Shown: positions 8,391 to 16,509 of the stretch, one piece after another
How positions within the stretch are numbered: position 1 is the first letter of the stretch
Layout: the number at the start of each line of letters is the position of its first letter
Assembly (NCBI GenBank): GCA_010365175.1
Contig: JAAFGW010000018.1
Coordinates: 1 to 19,372, forward strand
Direction of reading: 5' to 3'
Length of the DNA stretch: 19,372 nt
DNA from: Sulfuriferula multivorans
Lineage (GTDB): Bacteria; Pseudomonadota; Gammaproteobacteria; Burkholderiales; Thiobacillaceae
The notes under the pieces: generated by a model
Seen by the model: only the letters and a program-made list of their open reading frames with translations
Told to the model about the DNA's origin: nothing
Databases searched by the model: none
Made by a program: the position numbers and the translations under genes

Positions 8391-9518
8391 GTGCTGATCG
8401 TCGGCGCCGGCCCGGTCGGTGCCGTGTGTGCGCTGGCGCTGCAGCAGCAGGGCATCGACGCGCACGTACTCGAAGCACAGCCCGCCGATGCGCGCGCCGA
8501 TATGCGTACGCTGGCATTATCGTATGGTTCGCGCCTGATTCTGGATCGTCTGGGTGTGTGGAGCGCGCTGGAAGGCGTGACCCCGATCACCCGGATCCAT
8601 ATTTCCCAGCGCGGCGCACTAGGCATGGCGCGCCTGTCAGCCGATGAAATCAAGGTGCCGGCACTGGGCTATGTGCTGCCTTATGCCACACTCACGGCGG
8701 CGCTGAACCAGGCGCTGCAAGACGCACGCATTAGCGTGGAGTACGGCGTGGCGGTCGAGCGCATCGAGTCGGAGTTGGATCATGCCCGTGCGCACACTTC
8801 AGCGGGCAACACGCTGACGGCCTCGCTGGTGGTGGTGGCCGATGGCGGACGCGGCGAGGCGGCGCCCGACCCCAAAATTTCACGCGATTACGACCAAATG
8901 GCCGTGGTGTGCGAAGTGCAGACCGAACTGCCACACGCCAACCAGGCTTTCGAACGCTTTACGCCCGAAGGTCCGGCGGCATTGCTGCCAAAGGACGATC
9001 GTTATGCTCTGGTGTGGACAGCAAGTAATGCGGATGCAGAGCGCATTGCGGCGTTACCTGACGCTGAATTTTTGACTGCCCTGTATCGCCACTTTGGCGG
9101 CAGGCAGGGCCAGTTTCTGTCGGCCAGCCCGCGCAAAACCTTCCCGCTCAAACTTGCCTATTCCGGTAGCGAAGCGGACGCGCGCGTGGTGCGCATCGGC
9201 AACGCCGCGCAAACACTGCACCCGGTGGCGGGGCAGGGGTTCAACATCGGTCTGCGCGACGCCTGGGAGCTGGCGAGCCGGTGCGGCGACACGCCCGTCG
9301 AGGCGCTGGGTAGCTCTGCCATGCTGGCCGCCTATGCGCGCGGGCGTCGCGTTGATGTGTTGGGCGGCGTTGGCTTTACCGATTTTCTGGTGCGTGTGTT
9401 TTCCAACGACATCGCGCCGCTGCGTCATGCGCGCGGATTGGGCCTGCTGGCGCTGGAAGCGTTTCCGCCACTGAAAAGCTTCGTTGCCCGGCGGATGATT
9501 TTTGGGGCACGCGGATGA
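8391..9518 (+). CDS. ubiH: UbiH-type ubiquinone biosynthesis FAD hydroxylase
   Basis: This is a class A flavoprotein monooxygenase that hydroxylates the aromatic ring of a ubiquinone precursor. The GTG at 8391 has AGGGA (8378-8382) eight bases upstream and puts the FAD-binding motif right at the N-terminus (MLIVGAGPVG, residues 1-10). A GTG at 8370 is a possible longer start. The 375-residue product carries a modified middle motif ADGGRGE at 150-156, where relatives have ADGxxSxxR. The second FAD motif is IGNAAQTLHPVAGQGFNIG at 269-287; the GNAAQTLHP form, with N instead of D, is typical of UbiH rather than UbiF or UbiI. Its stop overlaps the next start in an ATGA (9515-9518). The family is certain; the exact hydroxylated carbon cannot be read from sequence because betaproteobacteria divide these reactions differently from E. 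coli. Confidence 0.88.
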   Translation: MLIVGAGPVGAVCALALQQQGIDAHVLEAQPADARADMRTLALSYGSRLILDRLGVWSALEGVTPITRIHISQRGALGMARLSADEIKVPALGYVLPYATLTAALNQALQDARISVEYGVAVERIESELDHARAHTSAGNTLTASLVVVADGGRGEAAPDPKISRDYDQMAVVCEVQTELPHANQAFERFTPEGPAALLPKDDRYALVWTASNADAERIAALPDAEFLTALYRHFGGRQGQFLSASPRKTFPLKLAYSGSEADARVVRIGNAAQTLHPVAGQGFNIGLRDAWELASRCGDTPVEALGSSAMLAAYARGRRVDVLGGVGFTDFLVRVFSNDIAPLRHARGLGLLALEAFPPLKSFVARRMIFGARG

Positions 9519-10696
9519 ATGCTGAACGCTATCAGGTCGTCATCGTCGGTGCTGGTTTGGTGGGCGCTGCGGTGGCGCTGGCGCTGGGTCGGAAGGGCCT
9601 GCGCGTTGCGTTGGTCGAACGCCAGCCTCCCCAGCCGCCGAATGAACTATGGGACACCCGAATTTACGCCATCAGTCCATCCAGCCAGCGCTTCCTGAAA
9701 AGTATTGGCGCCTGGCAGCTCATGGACACCAGCCGCATCCAGCCAATATTTCGCATGGACGTGGCGGGGGATGCTACTGGCGCTGTCCGATTCGATGCTT
9801 ATGAATCGGGCGTGCCGTATCTGGCCTGCATTGTCGAGAATGGGCGCCTGCAACACGCGCTGTGGCAGGCATTACTGGCTGACGGTAACGTGGAATTATT
9901 TTGTCCAGACGTGATCACGTCCTTCGAATGGGACGATCCCTATTCGAAATTAACGCTAGCCAATGGTCGGTTGCTTGAGACTGAACTGGTCGTCGGTGCG
10001 GACGGAGCAGCATCGCGTATACGTGAATGGGCCAATCTGAGCTCGACCTTGACCCCCTATGGGCAAAGCGGTGTGGTGGCAAACTTCGAATGCGAACGCC
10101 CGCATCGCGGCACTGCGTACGAGTGGTTTTTAGACGGCGACATCCTGGCCTGGCTGCCCTTGGCTGGGCATCGCGATCCCCTTGCGGGGAACCGTCTGTC
10201 CATGGTCTGGTCAACTCAGCCAGCCGATGCTGAAGTGTTGCTCGGACTGGATGCCATTGCGCTCGCCGACAGGGTGCGGCATGCAGGTCACGACCAGCTC
10301 GGTGCATTGCGTTTATTAACGCCCGCCGCCGCTTTTCCGTTGCACCTGATTAAAGTGCAGACGCCCGTTGCACCGGGCGTGGCGTTGATCGGGGATGCGG
10401 CGCACGGCGTGCATCCCTTGGCAGGCCAAGGCGTAAATTTGGGATTCGGGGACGCGGAATCCCTGTGCGAGGTGCTGGCGCAGCAGCATCGGCACACTCG
10501 CTGCGGGGATGTGAGGGTATTAAACACCTATGCCCGCCAGCGTGCCGAACCGGTACAACGCATGCAGACGCTCACCCATGGCCTGCATCACCTGTTTGCC
10601 GACGATCGCGCTGCATGGCTGCGCAATGCCGGGATGCAGTGCATTAACCGATTTCCGCCGCTGAAATCGGCGCTGGTTCGGGAAGCGATGTCTTGA
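9515..10696 (+). CDS. Second UbiH/UbiF/UbiI/COQ6-family FAD hydroxylase
   Basis: This 393-residue flavoprotein is a paralogue of the upstream ubiH and probably carries out another ring hydroxylation in ubiquinone synthesis. The FAD GxGxxG motif is at 12-17 (VGAGLVGAA), the middle motif GADGAASRIR at 161-170, and the second FAD motif GDAAHGVHPLAGQGVNLG at 293-310. The GDAAH form is the one seen in UbiF, UbiI and VisC proteins. The gene starts at an ATGA overlap with ubiH (9515-9518), so the two are translationally coupled. The C-terminal segment ending FPPLKSALVREAM resembles the UbiH ending AFPPLKSFVARRM, consistent with an ancient duplication. I leave the symbol empty because UbiF, UbiI, UbiL and related roles cannot be separated by eye. 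Confidence 0.88.
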   Translation: MNAERYQVVIVGAGLVGAAVALALGRKGLRVALVERQPPQPPNELWDTRIYAISPSSQRFLKSIGAWQLMDTSRIQPIFRMDVAGDATGAVRFDAYESGVPYLACIVENGRLQHALWQALLADGNVELFCPDVITSFEWDDPYSKLTLANGRLLETELVVGADGAASRIREWANLSSTLTPYGQSGVVANFECERPHRGTAYEWFLDGDILAWLPLAGHRDPLAGNRLSMVWSTQPADAEVLLGLDAIALADRVRHAGHDQLGALRLLTPAAAFPLHLIKVQTPVAPGVALIGDAAHGVHPLAGQGVNLGFGDAESLCEVLAQQHRHTRCGDVRVLNTYARQRAEPVQRMQTLTHGLHHLFADDRAAWLRNAGMQCINRFPPLKSALVREAMS

Positions 10697-10725
10697 CGTT
10701 TTTTTGATTAATTTTGGAGCTCTAC

Positions 10726-11436
10726 ATGAAAGTTATTCCTCTGGCGTTAGCCGCAACCCTGATGCTGGCTTCAAGTGTGCATGCCAATGAAACGGTTATT
10801 CGCAAAGCCTTGTTGCAGCAGTTCCCCAGTGCGCAAATCAGCTCAATCAAAAAAACGCCCTACAGCGGCTTGTACGAGGTGTATCTCGATGGCCAGTTGT
10901 TGTATGCCGATGCCAAGGCGCAATACCTGTTTACAGGCGACGTGATCGACCTGAAAAACCGCCGCAACCTGACGCAAGCGCGTTTGAACCAGTTGCAGGC
11001 AGTGAACTGGAATACGCTGCCATTGAACTATGCACTCAAGACCGTCAAGGGCAACGGTTCGCGCAAGCTGGCGGTGTTCTCCGATGTCGACTGCCCTTAT
11101 TGCCGAAAATTTGAGGCGGAGTTGACCAAGGTCGACAACATCACCGTGTACACCTTCCTGTATCCGATCGAAGGACTGCATCCAAAAGCAGTGCAAACCT
11201 CGAAGCAGATCTGGTGTGCACCCGACCGCAACAAGGCATGGGATGAGTACATCACCGGCGGCACCGTGCCGAGCAATGACGGAAAATGCGCTAATCCGAT
11301 CGATGAAACCATTGCTTTAGGCCTCAAGCTGAAAGTGTCCGGCACGCCCACACTCATTTTTGCAAATGGTCAGCGCGTCCCCGGCATGGTGCCCGCCGCA
11401 CAACTCGAGCGTTTGTTAACGGCCCATGCAAAGTAG
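10726..11436 (+). CDS. dsbC: Periplasmic disulfide isomerase DsbC
   Basis: DsbC reshuffles wrong disulfides in periplasmic proteins and is kept reduced by DsbD. The ATG at 10726 has GGAG (10716-10719) six bases upstream and produces a clear Sec signal peptide, MKVIPLALAATLMLASSVHA, cut after residue 20; the TTG at 10714 is rejected. The mature protein has an N-terminal dimerisation domain (about 21-85), a linker, and a thioredoxin domain with the active site CPYC at 123-126 after FSDVD. The cis-proline lies in GTPTL (P208), and a second cysteine pair, C164 and C188, probably forms the structural disulfide. At 236 residues it matches family length. It follows the ubi genes by 29 bp. LptD, encoded about 5 kb away, is a known type of Dsb client, but any functional link here is inference. 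Confidence 0.94.
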   Translation: MKVIPLALAATLMLASSVHANETVIRKALLQQFPSAQISSIKKTPYSGLYEVYLDGQLLYADAKAQYLFTGDVIDLKNRRNLTQARLNQLQAVNWNTLPLNYALKTVKGNGSRKLAVFSDVDCPYCRKFEAELTKVDNITVYTFLYPIEGLHPKAVQTSKQIWCAPDRNKAWDEYITGGTVPSNDGKCANPIDETIALGLKLKVSGTPTLIFANGQRVPGMVPAAQLERLLTAHAK

Positions 11437-11445
11437 AGCCTGTTA

Positions 11446-12054
11446 ATGAGTTCTCAGTTCTGGGATGAGCGGTATGCCACTGATGACTACATCTTTGGCA
11501 CCGCGCCGAACGAGTTTCTGGCCAGTCAGGCCGGCTTGATTCGTTCGGGCATGCGCGCGCTGGCGATCGCCGATGGCGAGGGCCGCAACGGCGTATGGCT
11601 GGCCGAGCAGGGTGCGTTTGTGCATGCGATTGATGTGTCGCTGGTGGCGCTGGAAAAGGCCCGCAAGCTGGCAGAAGAGCGTCGTGTGACCCTGGAGTTT
11701 GAGCAGGCCGATGTGCTCAACTGGGACTGGCCCGAGGAGGCATACAATCTTGTCGTCGCCATCTTTATTCAGTTTGCCCCGCCACCCGAGCGTAACCGCA
11801 TCATCGACGGCATCCGCCGCGCGCTAAAACCTGGCGGGTTGTTAATCCTGCAGGGCTACACCCCGAAGCAGGTTGAGTTTGCCACCGGCGGTCCGCCTGA
11901 TGCCGCCAACATGTACACCACTGATTTGCTGCGCGAGTGGTTTGGCGACTGGGATATCACACACCTGAGCGAACACGAGTCGTTTATTAACGAAGGCACG
12001 CATCATCACGGCATGTCGGCGTTGATTGATCTGGTCGCTATCAAGCCGCGCTGA
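11446..12054 (+). CDS. Class I SAM-dependent methyltransferase (TehB-like), substrate unknown
   Basis: The 202-residue protein has a Rossmann methyltransferase core. The glycine-rich SAM motif I is AIADGEGRNGVWLAEQG (residues 40-56), with the DGEGRN variant used in place of DxGCGxG. The acidic residue closing strand 2 is in AIDVS (61-65), motif II-like QADV is at 87-90, and LKPGGLLILQGY follows. The N-terminus FWDERYATDDYIFGTAPNEFL is typical of small proteobacterial methyltransferases often labelled tellurite-resistance TehB-like or thiopurine-like. The substrate cannot be named from sequence, and a tellurite role is not supported. ATG 11446 is nine bases after the dsbC stop, so it is likely the last gene of this plus-strand run. 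The ribosome binding site is weak (AGAG near 11435). Confidence 0.82.
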   Translation: MSSQFWDERYATDDYIFGTAPNEFLASQAGLIRSGMRALAIADGEGRNGVWLAEQGAFVHAIDVSLVALEKARKLAEERRVTLEFEQADVLNWDWPEEAYNLVVAIFIQFAPPPERNRIIDGIRRALKPGGLLILQGYTPKQVEFATGGPPDAANMYTTDLLREWFGDWDITHLSEHESFINEGTHHHGMSALIDLVAIKPR

Positions 12055-12143
12055 TACCCCCTCCTGGATTGAATCGGGTCCACAATGTTCGCATCATTTG
12101 TGTCATAACACCGTTACCCCTCATCTTTGAATCGACCTGCTCA

Positions 12144-13112
12144 ATGAACCTGCGCATCACTCCGCTTACGTTTGTGTTAGTGGCACTGCTTGCCGGCTGC
12201 CAACCTGTCGAAGAGGAGCGGTTTCAAGGCTATGTCGAGGCGGAGCCCGTTCTGGTCGCGGCCCAGCAAAGCGGACAGTTGACATCGCTCACGGTGCAGC
12301 GGGGTGACGCAGTCAAAACCGGCACACCGTTGTTCAGCCAGGATCAGGCCGTTGAATCGGCCAATGTCAGCCAGGCCCAAGCGCAGTTGGCGCAGGCGCA
12401 GGCCCAGCTTGGCAATTTGGCCACCGGCAAGCGCCCTGCAGAACTTGCGGCGATCGATGCCCAACTCAAGGAGGCAGAAGCCCGACGGAAATTGTCGGCC
12501 GGGCAACTAAGTCGACAGCAAGCGCTGGTTGCAAAAGGCTTTGTCAGCGTCGAATCGCTCGACCAGGCACGCACCCCGTTGGCCCGGGATGAAGCCAATA
12601 TCGCGCAAATAAAGGCCCTGTTGGCAAGCGCACGCCTGCCCGGGCGCAAGGATGAGCGGGCCGGCGCCCAGTCGCAAGTGTCGGCCAGCCAGGCTGTGCT
12701 CGAGCAAAACACAATCAGACTGGGCTAGAAATCGCAGTTATCCCCTGTCGCAGGACAGGTGCAGGACATCTATTACCGGGCCGGGGAATGGGCCGCACCG
12801 GGTCAGCCCATCGTTTCCATTCTGCCGATTGAAAACATCAAGGTTCGGTTCTTTGTGCCAGAAACCCGCCTGGGTGCGCTAAAAATCGGGCAACGCGTTG
12901 AAATACAGTGCGATGGTTGCCCGGCAGCGGTATCCGCCACCATCCGCTTCATCAGCACCACGGCGGAATACACGCCGCCCATTTTATAATACAGCGAGAA
13001 GAGTCGCCACCGGCTGATCTATATGGTGGAAGCCTGGCCAGCGACGAAAAATGACGTCCAGTTGCACCCCGGTCAGCCGGTGAGCGTTTCGTTACACACC
13101 CCTCAGAAATGA
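12144..13112 (+). pseudogene. HlyD-family lipoprotein adaptor of an ABC exporter, two in-frame stops
   Basis: Read through, the frame encodes about 320 residues, the normal size for a periplasmic membrane-fusion adaptor. ATG 12144 starts a lipoprotein signal with lipobox LAGC (C19). A biotinyl-lipoyl-like segment follows (VEAEPVLVAAQQSGQLTSL), then a long alpha-helical hairpin rich in Q, A and L, then the second lipoyl and beta-barrel part (SPVAGQVQDIYYRAGEW, VRFFVPETRLGAL). Two stops interrupt the same frame. TAG at 12726-12728 sits before KSQLSPVAG and could come from CAG by one C-to-T change. TAA at 12987-12989 lies in a tandem ATA duplication (12986-12991) inside the conserved EYTPP-IL-YS segment. 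After each stop, family-like sequence continues in frame to TGA 13110-13112, which overlaps the ATPase start as ATGA. The frame is therefore preserved overall, pointing to recent decay. Confidence 0.85.
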
Positions 13113-14022
13113 GCAGTGAGTCCGCCATTGATGTGCGTGGCTTGAGTAAATCGTTTGGTGACAAGCACGTCGTCAATGATTTAAACCTGACGGTGGAAAA
13201 AGGCGAGATTTTTGGCTTTTTAGGTCCCAATGGCAGCGGTAAAACCACCGTCATCCGGATGCTTTGCGGCCTGCTGACGCCGGATGTCGGAAGCGGCACC
13301 TGTCTGGGTTTTGATGTGCTCAGCCAAAGCGCTGAAATCAAGAAACAAGTGGGTTACATGACCCAGCGTTTCAGTTTTTACGAAGATCTGTCCATACGCG
13401 AAAACCTCGACTTTGTTGCGCGCCTGTATGACATGCCCAACCGCAAGCAAACCGTGCAGGCTGGCATGGCAGACTTGGGACTGATGGATCGGGCGGACCA
13501 GTTGGCGGGTACGCTCTCGGGCGGCTGGAAACAGCGGTTGGCGTTGGCAGCCTGCATGCAGCATCGTCCGCGACTGCTTCTGCTGGACGAGCCCACTGCA
13601 GGTGTCGACCCCAAGGCGCGGCGAGATTTCTGGGATGAATCCATCGGCTGGCGGAACAGGGCATCAGCGTACTGGTATCGACTCACTACATGGATGAAGC
13701 GGCACGCTGTCACCGCCTGGCCTACATCGCTTATGGCCATATGCTGGCGTCAGGCACTCCGGAAGCGCTCATTGCCCAAAGTGGCCTCGCCTCTTTCTCG
13801 GTTAAAGACAATTCCTCTGCCTTGGCTGAACGCCTGCGAAAACTGCCGGGTGTGCAGCAGGTGGTCGCCATGGGCAATGTATTTAGCGTCAGCGGCCAGG
13901 ACGGCGCGTTGATCGAGGCGGGCCTCGCCGGTTTGCCAGAAGTCCGGTTTGAGCGAACAGACACGGGGCTGGAACAAGTCTTTATCCAGCTCATGGAAAA
14001 CGTACAGGACGCCGCGCCATGA
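13109..14022 (+). pseudogene. ABC-transporter ATPase with single-base deletion
   Basis: This cytoplasmic ATPase would power the ABC-2 permease encoded next. The first frame (177 good residues from ATG 13109) contains Walker A GPNGSGKTT (39-47), the Q-loop glutamine Q86, signature LSGGWKQRLALA (136-147) and Walker B LLLLDEPT (156-163). Near 13637-13640 one base is missing: the sequence reads GAT GAA TCC ATC GG, whereas restoring an A gives D-E-I-H-R-L-A-E-Q. The next frame then supplies the H-loop STHYMDEA and a normal C-terminus up to TGA 14020-14022. The whole interval is 914 bp, not a multiple of three, which fits one lost base. Without a frameshift event the product lacks the catalytic histidine loop and ends in about 90 unrelated residues. 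The permease start overlaps its stop (ATGA). Confidence 0.87.
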
Positions 14023-15155
14023 AATCCCCACTGGCCTGGCATCGTTTGTGGGCCATCGTGCTGAAGGAGTTTGTGCAAATGCGGCGCGACCGCATCACCT
14101 TTGCCATGATGGTGGGCATACCCGTGATGCAATTGATTCTGTTCGGCTTTGCCATCAATACCGATCCCAAGCGCCTGCCCACCGTGGTTTTCAATGCCAG
14201 CCCCAGTGCGTATACACGCAGCTTTGTTGCCAGCCTGGAAAACAGTGGCTATTTTGATGTGCTCACCTCACCCGCCACCGTCGCCGAAGCGCGCGAAGCC
14301 ATGGCTATCGGCGATGTGCAGTTCATCGTCTCGATCCCGCCGGATTTTTCACGACAGATGGTGCGGGGCGAGAATCCGGCGCTGTTACTGGAAGCCGATG
14401 CCTCCGATCCGGCGGCCACCGGTAACGCCATCTCCGCCCTGAATAGACTTAACCAGAGTGCCTTGCAGCACGACCTGAAAGGCATCTTGGCCACGCTCGG
14501 CACCGCGCCGCCGCCTTTCGAAATCCGCGTCCAGCGCAACTACAATCCCGAAGGCATCACCCAATACAATATCGTCCCCGGCCTGATGGGCACCATCCTC
14601 ACCATGACCCTGATCATGATGACCGGCATGGCCATGACCCGCGAACTGGAACGCGGCACCATGGAGAACCTGCTGGCTTTTCCCGTACACCCGCTGGAAG
14701 TGATGATCGGGAAAATCCTGCCCTACATCATGGTGGGCTACATTCAGGTGGCAGTCATACTCATAGCAGCCTACTTTTTATTCAGCGTGCCGATCGTGGG
14801 CAGCCTGACCTTGTTGCTGGCCTGCGTGCTGATCTTTCTGGCCGCCAACCTCACCGTCGGCATGATGTTTTCCACCATCGCCAAGAGCCAGTTGCAGGCC
14901 ATGCAGATGACCTTCTTCTTTTTCCTGCCATCCCTGCTGCTGTCCGGCTTCATGTTCCTCTTCCGCGGGATGCCCGTCTGAGCCCAGTTCATTGGCGAAG
15001 GCTTGCCGCTCACGCACTTCCTGCGCATCGTGCGCGGCATTATGCTCAAGGGCAACGGCTGGACCGAAACCTGGCCCAATGTCTGGCCCATGCTGATATT
15101 CATGGTGGTGGTGATGCTGATCGGTTTCAAGCGCTACCGGAAAACGCTGGATTAA
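14019..15155 (+). pseudogene. ABC-2 type permease (YbhS/YbhR-like) with in-frame stop
   Basis: Read through, this is a 378-codon ABC-2 permease. It has a first membrane segment after an N-terminal KEFVQMRRDR amphipathic helix, a large extracytoplasmic domain (about residues 50-175), and then a cluster of membrane segments from about 185 onward (NIVPGLMGTILTMTLIMMTGM, ILPYIMVGYIQVAVILIAAYFL and others). ERGTMENLLAFPVHPLEVMIGK is the conserved cytoplasmic coupling loop. TGA at 14979-14981 falls in FRGMPV-stop-AQF, where relatives typically have tryptophan, so a single TGG-to-TGA change is likely. The frame continues with family-like sequence (LPLTHFLRIVRGIMLKGNGW) and a last membrane segment to TAA 15153-15155. 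The truncated 320-residue form lacks the final membrane helix and loop. This is the third disrupted member of one operon. Confidence 0.85.
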
Positions 15156-15203
15156 GGCGGTCACCGATTCGAACGATAATCACTTCATGCGAGTGGCTGT
15201 AAT

Positions 15204-15227
15204 AGGGGGGAATAGCGCTTCCTTTCT
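15204..15227 (+). terminator. Possible weak terminator after the ABC cassette
   Basis: The nine bases AGGGGGGAA can pair with TTCCTTTCT across a 6-base loop (TAGCGC), using three G-U pairs in RNA. The 3' arm itself is U-rich, but no proper U-run follows. It lies 49 bp after the permease stop. The call rests only on position and this imperfect stem. Confidence 0.22.
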
Positions 15228-15396
15228 TGTCGTTACTGTCAGCCCGTAATCTGTTACGTCGATCGGTTGAATCCGCAGTTATTAAACGGCTCGTGGTTGG
15301 CGTCTTTACCAATAGCATGGCTTAGGCTGGGATGAGGGCACCGTACGGTCGTGTTTCAGTCAGGTTTGGATGATGGATGGGCGTGTTGGCTCAGGT

Positions 15397-15427
15397 TGCG
15401 CAGTTGGCTGGGCAAGCCGACTGCGCA
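15397..15427. repeat. Strong intergenic hairpin, 13-bp stem
   Basis: TGCGCAGTTGGCT at 15397-15409 pairs with AGCCGACTGCGCA at 15415-15427 across a 5-base loop (GGGCA). Twelve pairs are Watson-Crick and one is a T-G wobble. It is GC-rich and lies about 180 bp upstream of the PEP-CTERM gene and 240 bp after the ABC permease. No U-run follows on either strand, so it is not a standard intrinsic terminator. It could be a REP-like repeat, a structured leader or a protein-binding site; one copy in this window cannot decide. Confidence 0.7.
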
Positions 15428-15604
15428 CTGCTTCGTGTCGCGTTGAATGTCGGATGGCTTTACAGCCACAGGTGGGTGGCGGACGGTCGGTTCATGTATG
15501 TGATTGAATAATCAAGATAAGATTTATCAAGAATGAATCTTACGTGCGTCTTCTCGCTGCGGGCGACCTTTCGTCCACAGACCTTTGTCAGCGGGAGATC
15601 GGCC

Positions 15605-16441
15605 ATGAAAATTTCACGGATGATGTTTAGTGCAGCTTTATTTTGTGCCGCAGCGGGCGCACAGGCGGTGCCGATTGTGCTGTCGGCATCCGGGGCGAAT
15701 GTCGCTGCGATCCAGAGCACCGTCGAGTCGTTCCGCAGCTCGCTGGGAATGTTCAATCTTAATGTTGTTGGTTCATTCGGTAGCGGTCGTCGCGAAATCA
15801 ATTGGGACGGCGTGCCCAATGGTTTTTCAGCCCCCAACAACCTGCCCGGCAATTTCTTCAATTAAATTAGCCCGCGCGGCGTTGAACTCAGCACGCCGGG
15901 CACCGGTTTTCAAGTCAGCGCGAACTCAGGCGTGGCTCCCATTGAGTTTGGCAACATCAATGCAAACTACCCGGATTTATTTACGCCTTTCAGCGCGCAG
16001 AAACGGTTCACCGCACTGGGCAGCCCCATCACCGATGTGCGCTTTTACATTCCCGGTACGGCAAACGCAGCGTTAATCAACGGCTTTGGCGTGGTATTCA
16101 GTGACGTCGACGCGTCGAACACGACGGGTATCGAACTCTTCGATGCACTCGACCAATCGCTTGGACTGTTCTACGCACCGAGTGCCGGAGGTAATCAGAC
16201 TTTGTCCTTCCTGGGGGTGCGTTTCAGTGAGGGGAGCGTCGTATCGCACGTGCGCATCACCAGCGGTGACCAGATTCTTGCAGCGAATAACGTCAATTTT
16301 GATCTGGTGGTGATGGACGACTTTATTTACGGTGAACCGGTGTTGGCGCATGTGCCGGAACCATCGACATCAATGCTGATGCTATTGGGCATTGCGGTGG
16401 CCGGTGCGTGCCGCCGCTCACGTCTTGCGGCGAGTCGCTGA
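15605..16441 (+). pseudogene. PEP-CTERM sorted exported protein with in-frame stop
   Basis: The read-through frame has 278 codons. ATG 15605 has GGGAGA seven to twelve bases upstream and begins a Sec signal peptide (MKISRMMFSAALFCAAAGAQA, cut near residue 21). The C-terminus has the PEP-CTERM sorting tail: VPEP at 250-253, a hydrophobic helix (SMLMLLGIAVAGA) and a basic end (CRRSRLAASR). Such tails are processed by exosortase, and the proteins often end up at the cell surface or in extracellular polymer. The middle is a beta-rich domain of unknown role. TAA at 15863-15865 (codon 87) splits it after NLPGNFFN; the same frame then continues with ISPRGVEL and STPGTGFQVS in family style, so a single change such as AAA to TAA is likely. 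If not read through, only an 86-residue secreted fragment is made. Confidence 0.8.
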
Positions 16442-16509
16442 TTTCGCTGCAGCCGCATGCAAGAATTGGCGCAAGCCAGCGTGCTGTATGTGATTCTTAA
16501 ACTCAATTG

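Larger units (their letters stand above)
15156..15604. other. 449-bp region without a recognisable gene
   Basis: No open frame here has a family-like sequence, a ribosome binding site or a plausible length on either strand. The region holds a weak GU-rich stem-loop (15204-15227), a 10-bp perfect palindrome ACCGTACGGT (15340-15349), a strong hairpin (15397-15427), and an AT-rich stretch near 15504-15530 that may carry the promoter of the PEP-CTERM gene. GGGAGA at 15593-15598 is the ribosome binding site for ATG 15605. I see no tRNA, no insertion-sequence ends and no direct repeats. Confidence 0.6.

Noticed and set aside
11446..12054. Tellurite resistance gene
   Set aside because: Only the general methyltransferase fold resembles TehB; there is no tehA neighbour or substrate-specific motif.
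15160..15185. tRNA-like TTCGAA sequence after the ABC cassette
   Set aside because: No acceptor stem, anticodon arm or other cloverleaf element can be formed around it.
15127..15318. Small minus-strand frame of 63 codons over the end of the permease and the gap
   Set aside because: It has no ribosome binding site or known motif and overlaps the permease 3' end.
15340..15349. Perfect 10-bp palindrome ACCGTACGGT as an operator
   Set aside because: A palindrome this short is expected by chance, and it is about 255 bp from the nearest start with no promoter beside it.
12144..16441. Stop-codon reassignment or a programmed recoding system
   Set aside because: TAG, TAA and TGA are all interrupted in this patch, one gene has a base deletion, and the same codons end normal genes in the window. 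Decay or sequence error explains it better.
12144..16441. Mobile-element origin of the decayed cassette
   Set aside because: No transposase, integrase, terminal inverted repeats, flanking direct repeats or tRNA target is visible at either end.
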